A stretch of 64,000 nt of DNA from Gordionus sp. m RMFG-2023 (Eukaryota > Nematomorpha > Gordioida > Chordodea > Parachordodidae): positions 43,005,561 to 43,069,560 of the forward strand of contig NC_088775.1 of assembly GCF_954871325.1 (NCBI RefSeq), written 5' to 3'. Every line of letters starts with the position of its first letter. Within the stretch, counting starts at the first letter, position 1. The notes below the pieces were generated by a model that worked only from the letters and a program-made list of their open reading frames with translations, was not told the origin of the DNA and ran no database searches. Below are positions 21,581-35,355 of the stretch, one piece after another. The position numbers and the translations under genes were made by a program.

Positions 21581-23600
21581 GCGTATCACGTCAATTCGGC
21601 GCACGACAATTCGGCGCGGCGACAATTTAACGCGTATCTATTACAGTTGCAATTTATTATATATTACTTAGTATAAAAAAATAAGGATTAAATAGAAATC
21701 ATTTTGAATGTTGGTCCTATTAATTATTTCTTCATATTTATTTTTACAAAAATCTCAATTTTATTTACTAAATGTGTAATATCAAAAAAATTAACAACCA
21801 ATATTTACCTATTTCTTTGGTTGACCAATTTACCACATAAGGTATGTTGATTAGTAGCCAATGTTTTGCAAGCCGAGATTTTGGACATAGAAGAAAGAAA
21901 GGTTTGGACCTCTATTTCGAATCTTACATATTATTTTGGCTAGAATTTAAATCGACGATTTTTAAAAATAGACCCAGCCATGATCCAAAAAAAATCATAT
22001 TAAGACTGATTCATTTTTTAGATTTATTAAAAATCTTTAAATTCTATTAATCCTTTTTAAAAAAAATATTATTCTTAGGCTAATTTTTTTTATTATATAA
22101 ATCAAAAATTAAATGTGTAATATCAAAAAAAATTAACAACCAATATTTATACCTATTTTCTTTTGTTGACCAATTTACTACATAAGGTATGTTGATTAGT
22201 AGCCAATGTTATGTAAGCCGTTTTGGGTCTATTTTTAAAAACGGTTGATTAAGATTGTAGCCAAAATAATATGGTAAGCGGAAAATAATTCCCCGGAAAA
22301 AAAATCCCGGAAAAAAATTCCCGGAAAATAAATCCCCGGAAATTAATTCCCCGGAAAAAAAATCCCCGGAAATTAATTCCCCGGAAAAAAATCCCCAGGA
22401 AAATAATTCCCCGGAAAAAAAATACCCGGAAAATAATTCCCAGGTAAATAATTCTCCGGAAAAAAAATCCCCGGAATAAAATTCCCCTGGAAAATAATTC
22501 CCCGGAAAAATTTCCCCACTATACATTGAATTGCTAATGCATTGCTAAACTGCATTGCTAAAAAGCAATCAATCATAATTAATTATAAATCAATCAAAAA
22601 TTTATTACCCATATTTTTTTAATGATAATTTTTTAAACTTTTTTTAAAATATATTTAAATCATTTTTTTATTATAAATGAAGAATACTGATTAAATGATA
22701 TAGTATATAATTTTATTTTTATTTAATATTTATTTTTCTAGCTTATTAAAACAAATATACATTTTATTTAATTTTAAAAATTAAAATATATATCCGTAAG
22801 AGTGCGTTATATGTTTGAATATGTATCATTTTAGGAAACCGGAATGATGATTGGATAGCACTTTTTTTATATTTGGGTATATATATACATATGAAAAACC
22901 TAAAAATTAAAAATTTTTTTAGGTTTCTTTGATGTTTAATGAGTAGGTTTAGAATAGTAAAACAATGGAAATTTTTTAAAGTAAATATTGCTGGCGTTAT
23001 TTATCAAAATCTCTTCATTTTTGTTTTATACGTGTATATTTACGTGCTAAGCATTATTCTAAAAAATAATTTGATTTGACCGATTGCCGAGTTCAAAACC
23101 GACCACTTATTAAATATTTGATTGATCAAATTTGCTATTAAGATAAATTGAAAAATGTTGATTTTTGTTTTATGTATCTATAAATACGTATAAAACATAA
23201 TTCCAAAAAATATTTTAAAAATATCGTGATTTGACCCGAAAACCGACCGAATGACCAAATACTGCATTGCTGGCGTTATCCATGGAAAAATCTTCATTTT
23301 TGTATTATACGCGTATATATATACGTGCTAAGCATTATCCTAAAAAATATTTTGAAAATAATTTGATTTGACTGATTGCCGAGCTCAAAACCCCACTTAC
23401 TAAATATTCGATTGATAAAATTTACTAGTAATATGATTCGAAAAATGTTCATTTTTTGTTTTATATATCTATAATTACGAGTAAAACATATACGAGTCGG
23501 TTATCCGCCAAACCACGATATTTTTAAAATATTTTTTGGGATTATGTTTTATATGTATTTATAGATGTATACAACAAAAATGAACAATTTTCAAATTATA
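21581..23600. repeat. Left TIR region of the MULE, with 279-bp tandem block
   Basis: Pairs with 25890-27217 in inverse orientation. Past the array it contains two direct copies of a block of about 279 bp (CTGGCGTTAT at 22991 and 23270). The same block is repeated near 60.8-61.7 kb. A stray single unit of the CCGG array is at 23625-23650. Confidence 0.8.
22283..22517. repeat. CCGGAAAATAATTCC-word array, left TIR
   Basis: About 15-17 units of roughly 15 bp, alternating AATAATTCC and AAAAAATCC around CCGG. The mirror array is at 26612-26822. Open frames through it (GNYFPG-type) are by-products of the repeat. Confidence 0.9.
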
Positions 23601-24361
23601 TTACTAGTAAATTTGAATCTGGGAAAATAATTCCCCGGAAAAAAAATCCCGTGACCCGGATCTGCTCTGCAGTATTTAATTAAATAGAAATGTTTTTTAA
23701 AGTCAAATTTCTTCGAGGATTTGAGATTTTAAATAATAAAACGAAAGTTAAATAAATCTAGTTCACCTTTACACACTTTCATCAACTTTTAGGTATTTAT
23801 TGAAAAATTATTTTTACACAAATTTTAATCATTTTTTTAGAAATATGATAAAAGGCTTTTCACAGTTTACTGACTCTTAAATAGCGCCCCTTTTTGTTTT
23901 TACAAGGATAAGCTATTAAATAATATAATTTTATAAATTTTGTGGCGAAATAGGAAATTAGCAATTCAATCTGATACCCTCTATTTGATAAAAATTATTT
24001 TACTGAAGTATTTACCTACTTTAAGAATTTAACTGACTGAATACAAAATCACAATAAAACTTGCAAAATTATATTTTTTACTGCCCAATTTTAATTAAAT
24101 ACTGCCAAAAGTAATGAAAAATGCTGACCACTTTAATCAAAATACATCCAGAGGTGATTATCAGCAGTGAGTATTATATTTTTCTAATCTAACAATTATT
24201 ATTTTGCTTATGAATTTTTTTCAAAAGTTACAGAAAAGAAATAATTATAATTTTATTAAATGATATATAGAATAATAAATTATATTATTCAAAAGAAACA
24301 ATTCTAGAACGTATATGTTCTCCAAATGAAGAGAGAAAATTGGGCAAGTCCCTTCTCTCTT

Positions 24362-24924
24362 CTAAATAATCAAGGCATAAATTTTTTTAAATAGTTTGTT
24401 TCGGTGCATAAATACGATTTTTTTGGGAGTGTATGTCCCAATATTCCATTGGCCGATTTTTCCCATATCAACCGCTATTTCCATCCTTATTTTTTCGAGT
24501 AGTTCCCATATCTTCGGTTTTTTATTGCCTACAATATGCTTAAATCGGTTATTCCATCCTTCACATACATTGTTTGTTCGATTTTCCCCAGCAATCGTAA
24601 CATTGAACACATTCCATGTTTCTGGTGAGAACAATGGCTCTACTTGCCTTTGAGAGTTTTTCCCATGTCTCAATTCTCCATTCACATAATTTTTATCAAA
24701 ATAAAACAATAATTCTTTGTTTTCATCCGATACAATGGTTTTTAAATACTCCATACCTCGTTTGACATCGTGTATAGGTAAGAATGCTAATCCATCGATC
24801 ATAGCTGCAAATAAGCATAACATTGGATCATTCCGATATGATGATTCTAACCCCAATTCCTGAATCTTTCTATGAGTTGATTGAGTTAGATGATAAAAAC
24901 ATCCTTGGATGTTGATATCTCTAC
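24362..24924 (-). pseudogene. MULE transposase, C-terminal exon
   Basis: After a splice-acceptor-like TTTTAG the minus strand is open for about 187 codons. It begins with a CFYHLTQSTHRKIQELGL-like block, the usual K-GC-FH-Q-W-K-Q segment of the MULE transposase domain, then AAMIDGLAFLP, the FSPETWNVF block and RTNNVCEGWNNRFKH, a strong signature of this family. It ends at a stop at 24362. The N-terminal part (FLYWCH finger and first catalytic Asp) was not found in the element, so the gene is incomplete although this exon is open. Confidence 0.75.
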
Positions 24925-25009
24925 CTAAAAGTTGAAAAAATATAGATTAAAATTATTGTATAGGTTTTATTTAATATTTATGTCTTTATCAATTTTTATT
25001 AATTGTACT

Positions 25010-25750
25010 GTGTGACAAGAAAAATGGGAGAAAAAATAAATAAAAACAAGTTTTGGTGCAGAATTTGACATTGAGTTCGATTTCGTTTTCTAAGTTTTCC
25101 CTTCACGTCAAGTTTTAAAAATATTATCGTATAAAGGCAACTTTTCGAAATCTCAAAAATGGTAATACGGATATATTTTAAAAAGTATCAAATGAAAATC
25201 CCTGAAAATTGGTGATAGTGTTAGATTTATATTTCCTTATAAATTTATTAATTTTTATAATTTTTTATCGATTGCTTTTTGAGAAAAATGGTAAAGAATT
25301 TCGTTTTGGGTACTCTTAAGTTTTCAATTTCAATTCCCGGCAAGAATCGTATAAATATGTTGGCGGACTACTGCTGGAGTATCTTTTTTGAAAATAAATC
25401 ATCAACTTCATATTCGCGGAAATATATTTAGATTTACCATTAAATGTTTTTAAATTCGATAAATTTTATGTTATTGTTTAATTTGTTTTAAATTCAATAA
25501 ATTTATTGTATATTACAAGTTAAATCCTATATAATAATGAAGGAGGGGGTGAGACAACGGACCGATAAAAGGTTTATTAAAAGTAAAATATGAGATAGGT
25601 TAGCTTAGCATAATTTATTTATTTAAATATGAGAAATGTAACTATTTCATTTAAAATAAATTGTTTGGGAATCGTACCTTGTGCAGTGTAGCGAAGAGAA
25701 CGAAAGCTACAATAAATATATTAAATGTAAGCTATATTAAAAAAGAATCT
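25010..25750. mobile_element. Short, internally deleted E1 copy inside the MULE
   Basis: 25010-25330 matches 13890-13560 and 25565-25748 matches 11965-11790, both inverted. The gene-bearing middle of the longer copy is absent. It starts at a CTGTGTGACAAG word. Confidence 0.65.
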
Positions 25751-25889
25751 AGAAAAATAATTCCCCGGAAAAAAAATCTCCGTTTTTAAGATAATTAAAA
25801 TTACAAAATTAGGAGAAAAAATTCCCTATAAATATATCAACGAAATAATAATTCAAATAAAATATTTAAAAATTTTGATAAAATTAATT

Positions 25890-27217
25890 CTGAAGAATTA
25901 TTAGGATTATGTTTTATACGTATTTATAGATATATAAAACGAAAATCAACATTTTTCAAATTATATTCCTAATAAATTTGGTCAATCGAATATTTAGTGA
26001 GTGGTCGGTTTTGAGCTCGGCAATCGGTCAAATCAAATTATTTTCAAAATATTTTTTAGAATAATGCTTAGCACGTAAATATACACGTATAAAACAAAAA
26101 TGAAGAGATTTTGATAAATAACGCCAGCAATATTTACTTTAAAAAATTTCCATTGTTTTACTATTCTAAACCTACTCATTAAACATCAAAGAAACCTAAA
26201 AAAAATTTTTAATTTTTAGGTTTTTCATATGTATATATATACCCAAATATAAAAAAAGTGCTATCCAATCATCATTCCGGTTTCCTAAAATGATACATAT
26301 TAAAACATATAACGCCCTCTTACGGATATATATTTGTTAATTTTTAAAATTGAATAAAATGTATATTTGTTTTAATAAGCTAGAAAAATAAATTTCTTAT
26401 TAATAATATTAAATAAAAATAAAATTATATACTATATCATTTAATCAGTATTCTTCATTTATAATAAAAAAATGATTTAAATATATTTTAAAAAAAGTTT
26501 AAAAAATTATCATTAAAAAAATATACGTAATAAATTTTTGATTGATTTATAATTGACAATGATTGATTACCTTTTAGCAATGCAGTTTAGCAATGCATTA
26601 GCAATTCAATGTATAGTGGGGAAATTTTTTCCGGGGAATTTTATTCCGGGGATTTTTTTTCCGGAGAATTATTTACCTGGGAATTATTTTCTGGCGAATT
26701 TTTTTCCGGGGAATTATTTTCCGGGTATTTTTTTTCCGGGGAATTATTTTCCTGGGGATTTTTTTCCGGGGATTTATTTTCCGGGATTTTTTTTTCGGGG
26801 AATTATTTTCCGGGATTCAAATAATATATAAGATTAGAGATAGAGGTCAAATCTTTCTTTTTCTTTCTTCTATGCGCAAAATCTCCAGGTTTACATAATA
26901 TTGGCTATTAATCAACATACCTTATAATGTGGTAAGTTGGTCCATTAAAGAAATAGGTATAAATATTAGTTAATTTTTTCGATATTACACATTTAGTAAA
27001 TATAATTGAGATTTTTCTAAAAATAAATATGAAGAAATAATAATAATATCAACATTCAAAATGACTTCTATTTAATCATCCTTATATTTTTATACTAAGT
27101 AATTTATAATAAATTGCAACTGTAATAGATACGCGCCAAATTGTCGCTGAGCTGAATTATTGCCGCGCCGAATTGTCGTGCGCTGAATTGTCGCTGCGCC
27201 GTGACGTGGAACCATCT
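25890..27217. repeat. Right TIR region of the MULE
   Basis: Inverse match to 21581-23200. It ends in GCGACAATTCAGCGC-type words (reverse strand) and ACGTGGAACCATCT. The outermost about 30 bp are better kept than on the left. Confidence 0.8.
26612..26822. repeat. CCGG-word array, right TIR
   Basis: Mirror of the array at 22283-22517, about 14 units of roughly 15 bp. A stray unit is at 25755-25785 inside. Confidence 0.9.
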
Positions 27218-28129
27218 TTATCTACTAATATGTTTTTTCTTCTCTATTGTCAAACTACCATCATAGTATATTACCTTAATTTTAAAATTTATTTCGGATC
27301 GGGTTAAGACCTTGACCAAGGAAACTGACCACAAAATTATTCATCATCATTGAGCACTCATAATTTTTTCAATCCAATTAAAATCATTGCTCCTACATAT
27401 TTCAAATAGGGTTCATATAAGAATTAGCGATCAATATCCTAAAGTTCGTAACTTTTTTAAGCTTAGATTAGGCAAATTAATCTCTTCATCATAAAAACAT
27501 TATTATTGAGCAAACATCTTATACATTATTTTATGGGGCCAAAAACTCTAATCAAAAAATTTTATGATTAGGCCATCCCGCGTTGAACTCCTATAAAAAT
27601 AATGTGTTTGGAAACCGTTATCCTATACGACAAGTTACCTGATCCATCCTATATTATATTTTTAATCATGAAATCCTTTTTCAGAGATAAGTGATTTTTT
27701 TAGAAAGCTTTATATAAAGATATAAAGTACAACAATGTAATGAGATTGAACTGTCACCAAAACAATGAATTATTTTATATTTTTGTAATTAACTTCAGTT
27801 TATATATCTTTTACAAATCATTATAAATACATCAATTAATCATCATACACAATTAACGAATATATTTAAATACAATTACCTATATTACCAGTTGCCTTTA
27901 TTTTCAATAATAATTGATTCTTTTTTAGGCTCGATTTGGAACGGAATAAATTGGTATCCATTTTATATAACGGCTAGTACTTTCGTTCCCTACTGTGGGT
28001 TGATCCGTACTATCGATTTCAATCTTTTCATATATGATGGTGTCTTTAGTTGTCGAGTCTCATATAGGATCAATGTCTTTGGCTATCGAGTTTTGTATAG
28101 AATCAATGTCTTTAACTATCAAGTTTTAT
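27218..28129. other. Unassigned AT-rich stretch
   Basis: I recognise no gene. A short 27-bp motif (ATCAATGTCTTT-GCTATCGAG-TT-like) is repeated three times at about 28040-28125. Confidence 0.4.
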
Positions 28130-29782
28130 AATCAATTTTATCCATTAATGTTATAGTTTCTTCTTCTTTTCCTTCCTCTCTATTTTTTAAACTGGAATCG
28201 TCGAACCGATGTTTTAAATAATTAATGTGTCTTCTCCATTAACCTAATTTAGTTAGAATGTCATTGGTTCTGTTCTTTTAACAATGATACCTGGTATCCA
28301 AATATCTCTTTTTTCTTTTGCATATATTATCTTATTTATATTAAAAAAAACCTTTATGTATGGATGAGGATAAATTGGTTCTATTTATTGTAAGGGTCCT
28401 ATGGGTTGAAATTATAATTGAACTTAGTGATTGTTTTGCGGAGTATTTTGATAATTAAAAAGAAAATCATCCTTTCAAATGGTTTGGTTGCCGAAACCCA
28501 TGGTTTTTGTATCTTTTTAGGATTGTCATGATATATGTTACAATCGTCACAACTTTTTACTTCCATGTCTATGTCATTATTTATACCACCACATATAATC
28601 TTTGGCTAAGGATTTGATTTTTCCTGCTCCCAAGTGACCTTCATGTAATGTCGTACATTTTTTCTCGTAGAAGACGGAATTATGATTTTGTTGCTTTTGT
28701 AAAGACAATCCTTAATTATACTTAATTCCAATTCAACGTTTTTATAGATATTATTCTTTATAAGCACGTTGTTCTTATCATTTATGACTTGTTTTAATTC
28801 AATATCTTTGAAAGTTTCATCACGTATTTGATTAAAATTGATAGGTAAATCCCCAAAGTCATTTATAATTGTGATATTTTCGACAACTTCATTGTAACAT
28901 TCTTGTGGCAATTTCGAGAGACAATCAGGAACAACATTATATTTACCCGCTTTATACTTTGAAATTATATCCTCCTAATGTTATATTCCACTTCAGGAGT
29001 CTTAGGGATAAAGTACTATTATCCTTAAGACCCTTGGTAAAGATGTGAACAAGAGGTTTATGGTTAGTAATAATTGTAAATTTTATGCCGATTAAGTATT
29101 CCTGGAACCTCTTTATAGCGAACATAATAGCGAAAGCCTCAAGCTTAATATTGGTATAATTTATTTCGGATTTTAATAAGGTTCTCGACGCGAAAGCTAT
29201 TGGTTTTTCTTTGCCGTCTTTTTCAGTAACCACATTTAGATGCGTCAGTGGCAATTCCTATAAATAATTCAGGATTAAAATAAGTCAATGCAGGAGGAAG
29301 ACTAATCAACTTCTTCAGATCATTAAAACTTCTAGAGTGTTCTAAGTTCCAAGCCCATTTTTCTTTGTTGTCGATATTATATAGAGGATCGGCTATTTCT
29401 GCAAATTTGTTCAAAAATTTTCTATAGTAGCCAGCCATTCCCAGAAATTTTGATAATTCAGTAGCTGATTTTGGTTATGGCATTTTAATTATTGCTTCAA
29501 TTATGTCGTGATTAGCATGATTCCCCTTGGCGTCAATATCATGACCCAGGAGAACCTCACTTTATTTTTAAAGAACACACTTTTGTTGAAGTTAGGTACT
29601 AACCCAAACGATGATATTCTATAAAACATTTTTTTGTGTTATTTAGGTGAGCTTCATCTTTTTTTCCTGTTATAAGTAAATCATCAATATAAAATATGAC
29701 ATCTTTCATGTCACCGAAGATTTTGTCCATGATCTGTTGGAAGATTGCAGATGAGGACTTTATATTTAAACCAGAGACCTGC

Positions 29783-30450
29783 AGAGGTACCATTTGCACG
29801 GCCCGTCTCGGTTTTAAAATTTTTAGGCCCGGCCCGGCTCGGATATTTTTTAAAAAAATTTTTTACGGCCCGGTGCGGCCCGGATTAAAAAATTTAAAGC
29901 CCGGCCCGGCCCGGATTTAAAAATTTAAGGCTCGGCCCGGATATAAGTATATTCCATATTTTATTCAGATATTTAATTACAAATTGATACTATAAAAAAT
30001 TTGTGCAAATAATATTTTTGAATATAAAAGATTCTATTGTGATTTTTAATTTTTATTTAAAAAATACATGTAAAAAGCTAATATTTTGAGAATATTATAT
30101 TAAATTTATAAAAATTATAAAACTGTTATTTATAAAAATGAATGAGCATATACTATATTTTATATTGCATTTATAAAAATAAAACTAATATTCATAAAAA
30201 TGGTAATAATATTTTGAGCATATACTATATTTTATATTGCATTTAAAAAAAATAAAAGTTAATTTATAAAATAATGGAAAATATTTTGAGAATATAATAT
30301 ATTGTATTTACTATTTAATTTATAAAATAAAAATAAATCGCTATTTAAAAAAATGCATGTAAAATAAATATAAATAGTATTTTGAAAATATAATCTAATT
30401 GCACAATATTAAATTAATATAATTTTTAACAAAAGAAGATAATTGTATAG
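29783..30450. mobile_element. Insertion with GGCCCGG-rich end in Gypsy-2 RT
   Basis: Interrupts the RT region. The left 150 bp hold repeated GCCCGGCCCGG words spaced by AAAATTTAAA; the rest is AT-rich, with a roughly 85-bp block repeated at about 30140-30260. GGGCC-rich subterminal words occur in some hAT families, but I could not prove ends or a target duplication. Confidence 0.5.
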
Positions 30451-31087
30451 GCTAGTAAATTGGTAATATCCCTTGTGCTTAGATATAGTTAAAATATTTC
30501 TGCAACTTTTATCAATCTGGACCTGTAAGAAAGCATTTTTAAAATCGATCTTCGTAAATTTCTTTCCTTCTGAAAGTTTAGCTATTAGATCATTAATTCG
30601 TGGGTGGATATCTGAAATCTTCTAGAGCTGGGTTTACGGTGTCCTTAAAATCAGCGCAAAGTCTAATGCTCCCATCATCTTTGTAGACGGCGGTAATAGG
30701 ACTTGCTCATCATATTCACAAGCTCAATAATTTTATCATGTATCCATTTTTTAAGTTCTTTGCCCACAAGATCAATTTTTGAATAAGGTATACGTCTAGG
30801 TGGTATAATTTTAGATTGTACATCTCTTCTTAAATGTAACTTGACACTTGCTTTGTTAATTGGACCGTTAGTCAATTTGGATTCGCACTCATTAATCAAT
30901 TTTTTAATTTCATTATCGTAATTTGTCAATATTTACTATAAATTTTTTAAAATATTTTTGAAGGCGTTAATCCATGTACGTCCCAACAGACTCAACTACT
31001 ACCGCTTGTAAATATTTTGAGATACCTTCATAAGTCACTTTAACTTGCGTAATGCCTATGATCTTAATTAAATTTCCATCATAGGCG

Positions 31088-34000
31088 CAGGGGCGTCTCT
31101 AGCCTTTACAATCTCAGGGGGCTCAACTAAAAATAATTTATAGGGGGTAGAGTGGGGGGTGCAAAGCCCTTCATACTCCCATTCTTGCAGGCCTTCGGCC
31201 GGGTTTTTTATTATATATTATACTTTTTTAAAATTTGCTCCCTCTGAACAATTATTATGAATTTTATATTTTGTCATTTATTATATTATGCATACAAAAT
31301 AAATTAGCATATAAATCATTAAAATAATCAGGGTTGGGCAAATTTTCAGAAAATTGTATTCAGATACAGATACTTTATAAAATTTTGTATTTAAGATACT
31401 AGATACTTTAGAAAAATTTCAATAAGATACAAGATACTTGTATTTTTTTAAAAAAAAGTATCTAAGATACAAGATACTTTTTTAAAAAACTTTAAATAGT
31501 CAAAATCAAAATGTATAGAGCTTTATTTTCTTATCTATAATATAAATTTATAAAAAAATATTTAAAATAAATTGTAGAAAATAACAAATTTATTATAAAA
31601 GATAATGCGATATTCCATTTAATTATTATATAATTAGTAAATAATAATAAATTAGCATCATAAATCAGCATTATTTTTTAATATTATTAATTTTTCGTTC
31701 AATCTTTGACGATTTGGTCTATTAACCATATTAGCAAAGCTAAATAATCTTTCAACGGGGGCTGAGGAGGGTAATATTGTGTTATATTTAATAAATATTT
31801 CTTTTATATATTTATAACTATTTAACATATTTATAATCCACCTGTCATCTTTCATATAATTTAGGACCTCTATTTCAATATCATTTATTGAATTATTAGA
31901 ATTGTATGTGGTACTTTTAAGGCAAAAGTAATCATCATCTTCATCACATCAATTGAAGATTTTGTTGAAGTATTAATTTCAATATTATTTTTAAAAACAA
32001 TTAAAACTTCATGTAATAAAAAATCCTGAAGGTTTTTTTTTTTTCACCATCAATCCAACGATTTTTAAAATAGGGATGAGAAATAGTTACCAAAAATGCA
32101 CTTTTAAAATTGTTATCAAAATTATATATATTTTTATATTTTTTTATTTAAATAATTTTCTATGGCAACAGCTAATGGTTTGCAAAATTGTAGATTGGTT
32201 TGAATTAAATCTGTAATTTTTTTTAACGACATTTAAAATTGGAGCTGATTCTCCATAATAGCAATTGATTTCACTCTGTATTTTGTCAATCGCTATAGCC
32301 AATGGGGCCATTATATTGCAATATTCTTCTAAATATTGAATTTCAATATCTCTTAATTTAGGAAATTCTAATTTTTGACATAATTTAGGAAGTTCGCCTT
32401 TAAATTTTAATAAACTATGAAGACTATCATACAAACTATTCCATCTAGTGCAACAAGGTGTAACTAATTGTTTTCCTAAAACTGCTTTGATAAGTTCTGC
32501 AGTTTTAGGCCTATTATTTGCATTCCAAGTACATTTAGCTATTGCAGATGAATTTTAGAAATGTTAGGAGAATCCTTAATAGCTCTCTCGACATCTGTTG
32601 TGGCAATTAGACTTATAGTATGGCACAAACAACGAATGTGTTGAGGCAATGTTATTGAGGCTTTTTTAGACCCTTAAATAAACAAATAAATAATTTTATT
32701 TGAATAAAATTTTTTACTAAATTTACAATATCATAATAAATTTTAAAGAAGTATTAAATAATACTTTCATGATTTCGAATTCTATACATTCATCATCATT
32801 GATGTCAAAGTCATTCTCTACAGCTTCTATAGAATATCCAAACTCCTTGAAAGCTTTCTTAAAGTTAGAGCCGTTATCTGTAATAGTTGCTATAACTTTT
32901 TCGTCAATACCAAAGTCACGATGAATTTCTTTATTATGATCATCTTGAAGTACTTCAAAAAATTTGCCATTAAGTATGCTTAGTTTAAATTTATTGTTGT
33001 AATTTTCGGTTGAAGAATCATCTGAAGACGATGATAAACATATTATTCTATTTTCTTCTTCCATAATTTTAAAATAGACAGATATAAAACGATTCAAATA
33101 TGCTAGTTCTAATTGTTAGCAAATTGCTATATGACGACCAACGTCATATATCAAAAATTATCTTAAAATATCTAAATTTTGATTAAATTTTTCATTTAAA
33201 TCTTAAAACAATATCATTTAAAATTTTAATACTATTTAAATTAACCAATATAAATTTTTTTTAAAGTTTCTGTATCTTTTTTAATACAAAGTTGGTTAAG
33301 ATACAAATACTTTTAAATAATATGTATCTTAGATACTGGATACAAGATACTTTCCAAAAATTTTATAAAATCTATTTATTACAGTATAAAATATTTTCGA
33401 TTACTGATTTAAAAAAATTTTACGTCTAAAGAATTGCAAGTGATAAAAGATTAATTAATTCATACATATGCCTCAATTGATAATTGTTTTTAAAAACCAC
33501 ATAATAATATAATTCTTAGCAACATACATTGTCATGAAACTAATAAAACTCTCTGCTACCATTTTAGACAATGTTTTATAAAATGGACTAATAAGGAAAA
33601 TTTTATAGGCCTAGCCAAATAAACAATTCTCAAAGAAGAGATTATAAACGACCATCATAAAACTATATGGTGGTTAGAGCTTCCTCTTAGATGATATGAT
33701 GGAAGCTAGATAAGTAATCGAGAAAATTATTGTGAGATATTAAATTTCTAAAAGATTATCTTCCATTTTTAATAATATATAAACGACTACACAGTTGACC
33801 ATTATTGCATATAAAATATGCATTCATATGATCTCAGCAACTATAGTAATAATCTTAACTTACATTGCCACACAAATGATAGATGCCGGTTAATTTGCAG
33901 TCATAACTATGACACTCACGATGTAACTCATAGAATTTATTATGTTATATAAATAGATAAAACAAAAACACTAAAAATCTTTAGAAGAAATTATGTAAAT

Positions 34001-35082
34001 ATATTGAAGCCTTAAGTTATTTACACGGCAAGGATTCTATATTAGAAATGAAACATTTTAACCAGAGTGATATGATGAAAGCAATTAAAATTTTATATAT
34101 TATTATCTCACCACATCGAGTTGGTATATTATATCTTAAAATAATAGTAATTTGTAATAATATCAAAAATATACTCGAAATTTAACTCGAAACTGTTTTT
34201 CAAATAAGAAAAAAAATAGCTTTCTTAAAAACACATAAAAAAAGAGAAGAAAATATATCTAATTTTTAATGTCCATTGTGGGATAAATAATAAGAGTTTA
34301 ATCTTTAATAATATTTTTAAATATAAATAGATGGCGTTAAAGAATTGAATGCAAATTGTTACTTATATTTATTATCAAAAGCATTTAATAGTAAAATTTA
34401 TTAAAATATTAACTGTAATATTTTATATAACTGTCAAATACTTATGTAAAAGTGGCATTTTACCTAATATTTTATAAACAATTATATATAATAGGGAATT
34501 ATAAACTATATGTCTACTTTTTTATAAAGACAATCTACTATACTTATTTGGACCTTGAAATTATTTTTAGGAAGAGGCATGGTAATTAAATTTAAAAATG
34601 AATAATATAGGTGATTTGTGATTTTGCACTCGGCTAATTACAATATAAAATTTGTTAATTTTAAATTAATAAATGATTATATTTATTTAATTAGGGTTAT
34701 ATAATAATTTGAAATAAAGGTCAATTAAGCTTCAATTGTTAATGCTAAATTAATAGAGTGATATTGATATTCTATTTTTAACACAGAATTTGATTGCAAG
34801 CTGTCATAGTAAAAATATAATTTATATGTATTAATAATGTAATAATTAAAATAGTATTCATTTAATAAAAATTTAGATAGTCTTATTAATTTTTAAATAA
34901 TAAAATTAAATATATATTACGCAATAGAATTATAAAAGAAATCGTTCAGGAGGCCAATCAAAACAATTTATTTTTAGTTCAATGGCATATTAAGGAGCTA
35001 TTAAAAAAAAATCCTTCAGGGGGCTATTCAAATTTTTCAGGGGGCTCACGCCCCTGCGCGCCTCTCCCTAATGACGCCACTG
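31088..35082. mobile_element. hAT transposon (hAT2) with perfect 8-bp target duplication
   Basis: Ends CAGGGGCGTC and GACGCCACTG (TIR CAGKGGCGTC) flanked on both sides by CATAGGCG (31080-31087 and 35083-35090). An 8-bp duplication and these ends are typical of hAT. Length 3995 bp. A transposase gene lies on the minus strand in the left half; the right half (33100-35060) is noncoding and is the part repeated elsewhere in the window (37160-38570, 41615-43349, 56636-57240). It inserted into the protease region of Gypsy-2. Confidence 0.93.
31658..33097 (-). pseudogene. hAT2 transposase, near complete but interrupted
   Basis: From 33097 downward: an acidic N-terminal part with the hAT block FGIDEKVIATITDNGSNFKK (about 32930-32870), a likely intron (GTATTA donor near 32765, TTATTTAAG acceptor near 32677), HIRCLCHTISLIATTD (about 32640), TRWNSLYDSLHSLL (about 32420), then the insertion domain and the C-terminal dimerisation block NTILPSSAPVERLFSFAN (about 31780) ending at 31658. 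The BED finger at the N terminus was not found. Frame changes near 32150 and 32550 suggest it is dead, but conservation of the core is good. Confidence 0.75.
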
Positions 35083-35355
35083 CATAGGCGGTAAGTTGTA
35101 ACTCGGATCTTTTAACATCTCTAATACCAAGTTTTTTTAGCCAATTCATGAGGTATAATGGTGTATTTGGAACCCGTGTCGACTTGCATGGTTGTTATAA
35201 TATCATTTACTTTTAAGGTAGTCATAAATACCTTATTTTTATCATTAAGCATGTCCCCAGATAAATTGTTAATGTTAAAATCGTTATCATCTTTATTTTT
35301 TGTAGAGTCAACTTTTTAACAATTTCTTCAATATTCATATTATGGTAGTTGTTGT

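Larger units (their letters stand above)
21581..27217. mobile_element. MULE-type DNA transposon with very long TIRs
   Basis: The left part (21581-about 23600) and right part (about 25890-27217) are inverted repeats of each other over more than 1 kb. From the outside in each has CpG-rich GACAATTCGGCGC words, an AT-rich spacer, a CCGG-word array and then a common inner block. Between them lies a MULE transposase exon on the minus strand. Long TIRs and this transposase point to the Mutator superfamily. The TIRs have diverged and the left end is shortened by about 30 bp, so the element is not young. An E1-type repeat has inserted inside it. No clear target duplication was found. Confidence 0.8.

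Noticed and set aside
22283-22517. CRISPR-like spaced repeat
   Set aside because: Units are adjacent with no unique spacers, the genome is eukaryotic and the array is mirrored in a TIR.
22209-22576. GNYFPG-repeat open frames, also at 26553-26831
   Set aside because: They come from the 15-bp CCGG array, exist in several frames and on both arms, and have no start context.
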